Origin: Hyalella azteca
Lineage: Eukaryota; Arthropoda; Malacostraca; Amphipoda; Hyalellidae
Direction of reading: 5' to 3'
DNA: 64,000 bases
NCBI RefSeq assembly: GCF_000764305.2
Contig: NW_025934915.1
Coordinates: forward strand, 1-64,000
Under the pieces are notes generated by a model, which saw only the letters and a list, made by a program, of their open reading frames with translations, ran no database searches and was not told the DNA's origin. This document shows positions 57,661 through 64,000 of this stretch, piece after piece (within the stretch, counting starts at the first letter, position 1; each line of letters starts with the position of its first letter). The translations under genes were made by a program, and so were the position numbers.

Positions 57661-59080
57661 AGTGGGAGGATGTGAGATTTGATTTCGATGTTGTTAGAGT
57701 TTGTAGTGTCTAATTTATGTTTAATATTTTGATAGCCCAATATTTATTTGTGAGTTCTAAAATTTTCGAGTGTAGCGCGTTTCGTAGCCAGTTTACCGCC
57801 CGTAGCTCTTATTTCCAGTCGAAATCGAATCTCACAATAACTTTTATTTCATCTACTTGCGTAAGTAGCAATGACGTCTTGCACGAATTGAGTCAAAATT
57901 CGAATAGGAATTTAAACGTTCCTATTTCTAATATAGTCAATAGTCAATGGAACTAAATCACGATTATCTTTGAATGAAAAACTTTACTTGTTATGGATAA
58001 ACTCTTGAAATTTAAAGGGATTCTATTGCAAAACGCTACTTCTTAATGGAAAAAATGTCACCTCAAAACGGAAAATTATAATTATTTTTGCAATATACGA
58101 ATAATATTATGCTAAATATATATTTAAAACCACTTTCAAGGAATGGCCTAATATCAATTTCAAAATTTATTATGAGTTTGCGAAGCGGGTCTAAGGTTCG
58201 TGTCTGGTTCGCTCAAAACTCTGCGGACTCTGCTACCACACAGTCAAGTATACATCAAGACACATGGTTGCATGAGTGACACAGCAAAGAGAGTTTTGGC
58301 AGAGCATTTTATGCAATAAAGCTTTTAAATATCGTTTCTGATAACTTTTTATTATTTCGTATTTATTTGACAACAAAAAAAAGACCACAACACATCGATA
58401 TGTTTGAAAATGGCATGCTTCATGGGGTAAATAACTTCATTTCCGTCCCTTTCCAAATAAGTAGCTAAATTGTGATTTTTCATGTCTTACAAAACAAGCC
58501 TCAACGGAATAGTAATTTTGCTGTCGTGCAATTATTGCTCGGGTCTCGTGGTAAATGAATGTCCTTCACGACACGGCCAGACGTGCGCTGCACTCGTCAC
58601 GATCACGTCATGAGCACGAACCAACACGTACCTGACCATCTTCTTTCTGTTCAACAATTGCAACGAAAAATAATGCATTTAACAAATAGGCTGTGTCAGG
58701 AGCAGCCGAAATTCTTGTTTTTAACTAATGGTATACAAATATGGTCAAAATTGCTTTTCAATTTCATATTAAAAATACAAGTACATATTAAAAATACAAG
58801 ATATCGTAAACAATCATGTATGGTCAAAAATGCTTTTCGATTTCATATTAAAAATACAAGTCGCGCAAATTCAACATCGCCTCAAATTCAACCAAAATGC
58901 ATTGATCTAATATGCATCTTATCCGGCTGCTAGCCCCGAATAGATTATTTAACAACAGAAAATAGTAAATGCTTCTGTAAAATCATTTCGTTATAGCTAA
59001 TTTGGGTGTGTTCAGTTGTGTTTCACATCGATTCATTCCTACACGCATTTTAACGAAGGACGCATTATCACAGGCACTAG
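57661..59080 (+). other. Possible LTR remnant and unannotated sequence
   Basis: Sequence from 57671 (TGTGAGATTT) could be an LTR belonging to the BEL/Pao fragment, but no matching second LTR or end was identified. A direct repeat of TTTCATATTAAAAATACAAG occurs at 58761-58860. No exon supported. Confidence 0.35.
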
Positions 59081-59099
59081 ACAACGTCCGGATGGGTGA

Positions 59100-59400
59100 G
59101 GCAGCTTACGTGTAGCTAAAGCAGCTGTAATATTGCTGACACCGCTCTAATGTATCTTAAACAGCTCTAATGTAGCTAAAGCAGCTGTAATATAGCTGAC
59201 ACCGCTTTAATGTAGCTTAAGCAGCTCTAATGTAGCTAAAGCAGCTGTAATATAGCTGTCACCGCTCTAATGTAGCTTAAACCTGTCTCTTATACACATC
59301 TAGATGTGTATAAGAGACAGGTCTCATGTAGCTTGAACAGCTCTAATGTAGCTGACACCGCTCTAATGTAGCTTAAACAGCTCTAATGCATCTAAAACTA
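59100..59400. repeat. 20/60-bp minisatellite (TGTAGCT.AA family)
   Basis: A basic unit of about 20 bp (CTCTAATGTAGCTTAAACAG) forms a 60-bp higher-order unit, with AAAGCAGCTGTAATATAGCT and GACACCGCTCTAATG as the other two members, repeated about four times. A foreign adapter sits inside the array at 59283-59320. Confidence 0.85.
59283..59320. other. Nextera mate-pair junction adapter (artefact)
   Basis: 59283-59301 is CTGTCTCTTATACACATCT and 59302-59320 is AGATGTGTATAAGAGACAG. These are the two 19-bp Tn5 mosaic ends that form the circularisation junction in Nextera mate-pair libraries. The 38-bp palindrome is not native DNA. Confidence 0.97.
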
Positions 59401-59419
59401 TTTAACAACAGTTGATACA

Positions 59420-61620
59420 GTTCAAACGATAGCTGAAACACAATACGTACCTGGAAATGCTTTAACAAAGACTAAACGTCTTTTTACGTAGTCGAGACAG
59501 CTTTTATGGAACAGAAACCGCAGTGTAATTAATTAAAAGAGATCACTGATAACGTGGGCATTACTCTCGTGAAATTGTTGATCATCTCATTCTTTCATTT
59601 TGTTGCATTGGTTAAGACCAATTGCTTCTTATGATATAAATTTTATTATAGTGTTAATATTCTATGATATATACATTGTTACCCTAAAGATTATAAGCTT
59701 CATTGCTATTATCAACATAAGTTTCCAATTTATTTTACCCGCTCCTTATCGCTGCCCTTATCGTATTAACGGTCACTCGTATTGTTTTCAAATCAGGCGA
59801 CTCAGGCCGCCGTATTAGCCGACGCTGGCGTCCCGATCGTTGTTTCCGGCGGTCAAATTCATTGTATAACCTGATACCGAGACGTAATTTTCTTTTATTT
59901 TGATAAAAAATTGGCACCCTACATCAGAAATTCTTTTACGGAAACCTTCTGTGATAAATGAGTCTTTATTCTCAGCAAAAGCGGTCACTGTAGTTTGAAG
60001 GAACTTCATTTTCGCGTTGTTCTACAAAATGATCGACGTGAATGACTGCCTCCAGGGAATTTCAATAGGAAGTCATAACTGAAATTTCTAAGCTCTGAAG
60101 GTTCGATTCTTACCAAGTGAGTCATATGTAATAATAAAATCTTTTGATAGCATATACAATAATAATAATAATAATAATAATTTTTTAATTACATATACTC
60201 AAGCAGTTCAACTTATTGAAGAATGAACGATGGAAACATTCATTCAGGTCATTAATCGTCTAATTGGAAATGCCCTGTATTTTCTAGATTATTTAATTAA
60301 GGTTTCTGCCTTGAGTCTACCCCCTGTAAAGATTATACCGAGGAATCCAGACCTTTCCCGACCATATTTACAAAAATAAGCTCCTACACGCAATTATGGT
60401 CACGGTCCCTGCCGACCACGGCACGAGGAACTGACATGAGTTATATGACCTCCCACTGAAGAAGATTACAATAATTTGTAAATAAGAACTATAGCAGGCC
60501 ACCACGTGCAACTTGCAAGGTGTTGTTAAGAGAATCCACCAGAAGGTGTATCTCTGGGAACAGTTTTTTCAGGAGATAAATCTTGGTTGCGCTTGAATCT
60601 GCAACGCTGCACATTTTGTCAGGCGGTTGGACTGACAAATTTTGATGCTTCCACTGGACAAAAAACATTCACACAACAAAAATTTAGAAGAGATTAATTT
60701 TTCCTTTATTGGTTGTTTGGAATGGATTATTATTCAAAGGTATAGAAAACGATTTATAAACCTCAGTCTTCATTTGTTATAGTTTAATAACTTCACTTCA
60801 CCTTCATGAGACTTTTCACTTAATTTTTCAACGGTATTATGAAATAGCATTAGCTGAACGCAGGTGGAAACATCTTGCATCATATTTAACAGTTAAAATT
60901 CACTTGAAGGTAATCTAACAGCTTCTAACATTTGTTTGTTATGTGGTTTCTTATGTGTTATGATATTTCTAAATATAATTTTATCATTTGGCGTCACGGA
61001 AACCAAAGTTATATTTATAAAAATTTATTTTGTGCGCAAATGCATTATTGTGAAAAAGTCATACTGAGCGATGAATTAATTTTGGCGGTAATTTCTATAT
61101 CAGTACCAATATAAAAATTAATCACTTTTCAAAAACTAATTAATGGAGCATTCATTACCTTAACAAATTTTTTCATTGACGAATGAGTTAGCAACATGAA
61201 ACCATAGACAAAAAATATTACGAAGAATTACAAAATTTGCAAGTAAAGAATTCATATAGAAAAAAGAAATGCTAAGGACAAAGCTTTAAATTTAAGTCAA
61301 GAAGAAAGGATAATGTTCAACGTATAGTCTTGTGGTTTGACTTCTACACCTCATGCAATGGTCATGATTGAAAATCTTTTATAACTCACATCACAAATGA
61401 GTTATTTGTCCTGCTTAACAACAACTTTAATTCTTAATAAATGCGAAATTTATAGATTCCACGGATAGCTTACTCCGATCCAAATTCTAATTTTTAATTT
61501 GTATAAACTTCTGCTTCTGTTTAAACAAAAATATTTTCAACGGCGACGCTTGGCACAAATATTTATTCCGTAAACTGAATTTCCTAATTTCTTTGTTCTT
61601 TGGCCTTCCTAAACAAATGG
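59420..61620. other. No gene recognised
   Basis: AT-rich sequence with a short (AAT)n microsatellite near 60158-60180. Open frames at 59600-59818 and 60932-61114 are AT-driven and lack motifs. Confidence 0.5.
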
Positions 61621-61632
61621 TTATTTTTTTAG

Positions 61633-61740
61633 GAGATCTCAACACAAGCCGAAAGGCATACAGACTTTTCTTTGTTCGACGGCGCCTATAAAAGCGCGTG
61701 GGCGCGGGACCAGGTTACAGTCTACATCCGCTCTCGTCAG
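61633..61740 (+). promoter_or_regulatory. TATA/initiator promoter and non-coding first exon of family B gene B8
   Basis: The best copy of the module: GATCTCAACACAAGCCGAAA, TTTGTTCGACGGCGCC, TATA box TATAAAAG at 61687-61694, initiator TTACAGTC about 32 bp downstream (start near 61719), and donor CTCGTCAG|GTGAGCATCG at 61740. It would splice to the acceptor at 62117. Confidence 0.72.
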
Positions 61741-62117
61741 GTGAGCATCGCTAGGCTGAGCACTCAGTCGTGAAGCGCACGTGTTGTGTTCAGAGATGAA
61801 GCGCACGTGTTGGGTGTCCACGTGGCGTGCGTGACCACTGGGGCAATTAATGGTCAATATAAATGTTTGAAACTCATTCATCTCTCAATTGACACCATAT
61901 ATATGTTGTTCACCTGTGTCGTAACCCTGGCTTGACAAATTATTTTTATTTTACATTGAATTCAGCTGAAAGAAAGGACGCATAATTGTTGCATTCAAAT
62001 TTCTACTTTTGCATCGTAGTTTAGTGGAAATTGTTAGTCACCTAATTCTTTAGACAAAATTATTAGGCATTTGAGTGTACATATATTTTTGTAACAGATT
62101 TTTGTTTCCTTGTACAG

Positions 62118-63428
62118 TTTTACCACACTTGAGTCTCGCTGAAAAACCCGCAATTAACAAAATGGCCTCGCACCTGCAGAACGCCTCTCAGAGACCTCAG
62201 ACAGGTGAGTGGAGTTTGCTTCATTGCAGCGTCAGTTAATTTAACCGTATAGTTCGATAATTTATTCTTAATTGTCCTTCTTGGTTCATCAAACGTAAGC
62301 AAGTTCCGGAGAATTTGGATAATTTTCGAAATTTAGTAGCTCTAGGAGGCTCCATAATTAAATTGCACGCTGCTATATCAAGTCGTACATTGATCAATCC
62401 ATGAAAAGTTTGAATCCAACCACATATAACGTTGAGCTCAGCCAGGAGCTCAACGTGAACTTAACTCAATTGCGAAATGCAATTGTGAACTTTTCCTGAT
62501 TTTTTTTCACGTATGAAAAATTTGCCATTTTTTATTCGTGGTTTTGTGTATTGAATACATAGATTTAATAACAGTAAAATTATTATTCATTTCTTCAACA
62601 TATTTATATACAACTAGATAGTTTTGATCAGAGATAGTTACAATAATTGTAGGTTTTATTTACGAAATATTTTCTACAGTTGTTCTGCACAACTTGAACA
62701 AATACCTTGGTACTGAGAATAATTAGCAAGAACTTGCGCTGCGTCCTCCATATGATTATTTTCATAGGATAATTTTGCAGTCATTTTTTTTCTATATCAA
62801 GGTCATCGTAAATTACCAAATGACAGAAAATTTTGTGTTTGTGTAGTGGCGATAATTGAAACAGTACAAGCTTACACTATTTTTTGTTGCAGTCGGACAG
62901 GAAGCCGCCCTAGCTACGGAAAACAGAAATTTTACTCCGGAAGCCAGGTTAATTTTGAAAAATTGGTTTGTGAAAAATTATGAGCGTTATCCGACCGCTC
63001 AAGAGAAGGGTAACCTTGCTAAAGAGGCGGGACTTACCACGAGGCAGGTGAGATCGAAGTTACGATTAATTATTTGTAAGAATTTAAACAACCTTACAAA
63101 TTCGTAGTATCCCTAATCGAACACTATGAAATTATTAAAACCTGTAAGACTGTGTAAATATGTTAAATATTTCAACTGGAAGCTTAATATCTTTCAGCAT
63201 CATTTCATAATATTATTATATGAGATTGAAGGTATTTATTCTGAAGGATAGAAATTTATTGAAGTTTGCTTGCTCTCCAGGTAGATGATTGGTTGATAAA
63301 TGCGAGGCGGCGGTACCTGGTGAAGCAAAAGCCCTCTGGATCACGTTTACATAAGTCGATAGTTAAAGAAATGATCAAGGACAAGCATTTCAATAATAAA
63401 TTGGAATTTCTTGCTACCGTCAGTGGAT
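62118..63428 (+). CDS. Short TALE homeobox gene B8, last exon replaced
   Basis: Coding exons are 62162-62204, 62893-63047 and 63281-63428, with the same lengths (43, 155, 148), phases and GT-AG borders as B4. The protein starts MASHLQNASQRPQT. The homeodomain reads NFTPEARLILKNWFVKNYER, YPTAQEKGNLAKEAGLTTRQ and VDDWLINARRRYLVKQKPSG, all open. The expected tiny fourth exon is missing: after 63600 the sequence is that of a family A gene. Reading past the exon 3 donor gives 33 further residues before a stop, and a weak acceptor (TTTTCAG at about 63565) would instead add four codons and a stop. With its TATA promoter it is the copy most likely to be transcribed, but its 3' end is uncertain. Confidence 0.8.
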
Positions 63429-63598
63429 GTAAGTATAATCTGAGAAATGTAAACATATATGAGAAGATTTTCCAACTGTTTGTCTTGATTATATTATTTA
63501 TAAACGTTATTAATGTGTCAGTTCGATAATTTTCAACGTCTTGAGCAAGTAAATCGAATTTTCAGTAACGTTCAACTAAGGCTTGATTGACACGTGCG

Positions 63599-64000
63599 CC
63601 GGTATTGAATTAGGTTGCTCTGTCTTATTACGTAAATAGTGATGAATGATGTCTTAGTGTAATAAAGTACTCTCCTCGTGTCGTGCATAGAAGAGGGTAG
63701 CCCTTGGAAGGAAGCTCAGGCAATGTAGTCCAACTGCCTCCTCCCGAAGACACGAGCTACTTACTCCTGCTGGCGGACTTAACCATAGGTGACTTGTAGC
63801 GTAATTTACAGGGGTTGTGAAACTAAGGAAGACGTAGGGTATCCTTTGAGGGCTTGATGGTTCAATTTGGTGATCCTTACCTCGTATCTTTTCCTTCATA
63901 AATTGATACAGTATGGGTGGCTCATAAATTATGACGCTGCCGGCTGCAACTCGTCTATTTAGAACTTATTTGTTGCCAGACTCTTTCTAGATCACCAAAT
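63599..64000 (+). pseudogene. Family A fragment A5, joined to B8, runs off the window
   Basis: 63599-63625 equals the end of the A1 homeodomain exon and its donor (GCGC.GGTATTGAATTAGGTT). A shortened intron leads into the distal part of the A1 exon 3 equivalent (63677-63788, CTCCTCCCGAAGACACGAGC.., ..CTGGCGGACTTAACCATAG|GTGAC), which contains a TAG. The following intron continues to the window end, like A1 7739-7950. Helix 3 and the rest of the homeodomain are missing. A last exon may lie beyond the window. Confidence 0.75.

Noticed and set aside
59283..59320. Natural palindrome or Tn5 insertion
   Set aside because: Exactly two mosaic ends back to back with no transposon between them, which is the mate-pair library adapter.

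Overview
This is nuclear DNA from an animal: AT-rich, intron-bearing genes with GT-AG junctions, TATA plus TCAGT-type initiator promoters, and a dense load of nested transposons. I cannot name the species. The TCAG(T) initiators and a TGIF-class homeobox gene would suit an arthropod, but another invertebrate is possible. No bacterial, viral or organellar gene order is visible.

The window is a decaying and regrowing cluster of TALE-class homeobox genes, interrupted at about 17-30 kb by a RING/B-box (TRIM-like) gene and a transposon-rich stretch. Two TALE families occur. Family A (TGIF-related, helix-3 WFVNARRR) has one complete four-coding-exon gene at 6110-8625 (+) and broken relatives at 14.6-16.0 kb (+), 39.9-41.2 kb (-, fused to a disabled TGIF gene at 38.4-39.9 kb), 52.9-54.9 kb (+) and 63.6 kb to the window end (+). 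Family B (short proteins of about 120 residues, helix-3 DWLINARRR) has one complete gene at 45.84-48.30 kb (+), a nearly complete one at 61.7-63.5 kb (+), and broken copies at 0.5-1.7 (-), 10.8-11.3 (-), 37.1-37.5 (-), 50.2-50.6 (+), 51.3-52.45 (+) and 55.1-55.6 kb (+). The three promoters that can be seen, one of A and two of B, share one TATA/initiator/splice-donor module. Exon borders and exon lengths (155, 148 and 89 bp) are preserved between copies, which is how the fragments were recognised.

Region by region: 0-3 kb holds a truncated B copy and repeats; 5-8.7 kb the intact A gene; 9-11.3 kb a recurring unknown block and a B pseudogene; 12-14.3 kb transposons; 14.6-17.5 kb an A remnant and a 651-bp tandem duplication; 17.7-25.7 kb the minus-strand TRIM-like gene (six coding exons, one in-frame TGA); 26.3-29.2 kb a hAT element containing a P-element-like MITE, a 36-bp P-type excision footprint and foldbacks; 29.8 kb a lone exon carrying a second footprint; 30-35 kb little that is recognisable; 35.5-43.5 kb an inverted counterpart of the 3.7-11 kb region with the TGIF and A pseudogenes; 44-48.3 kb a SINE, a SINE with a nested TTAA element, and the intact B gene; 49.5-57 kb more homeobox debris; 57-59.4 kb a BEL/Pao fragment, minisatellites and a sequencing-adapter artefact; 61.6-64 kb the B gene joined to an A fragment.

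The most notable points are the birth-and-death TALE cluster, the P-type transposon with two excision footprints (one in frame inside an exon), and a mate-pair junction adapter left in the assembly. All gene models were spliced by eye from frame, phase and splice consensus; none has transcript support here.
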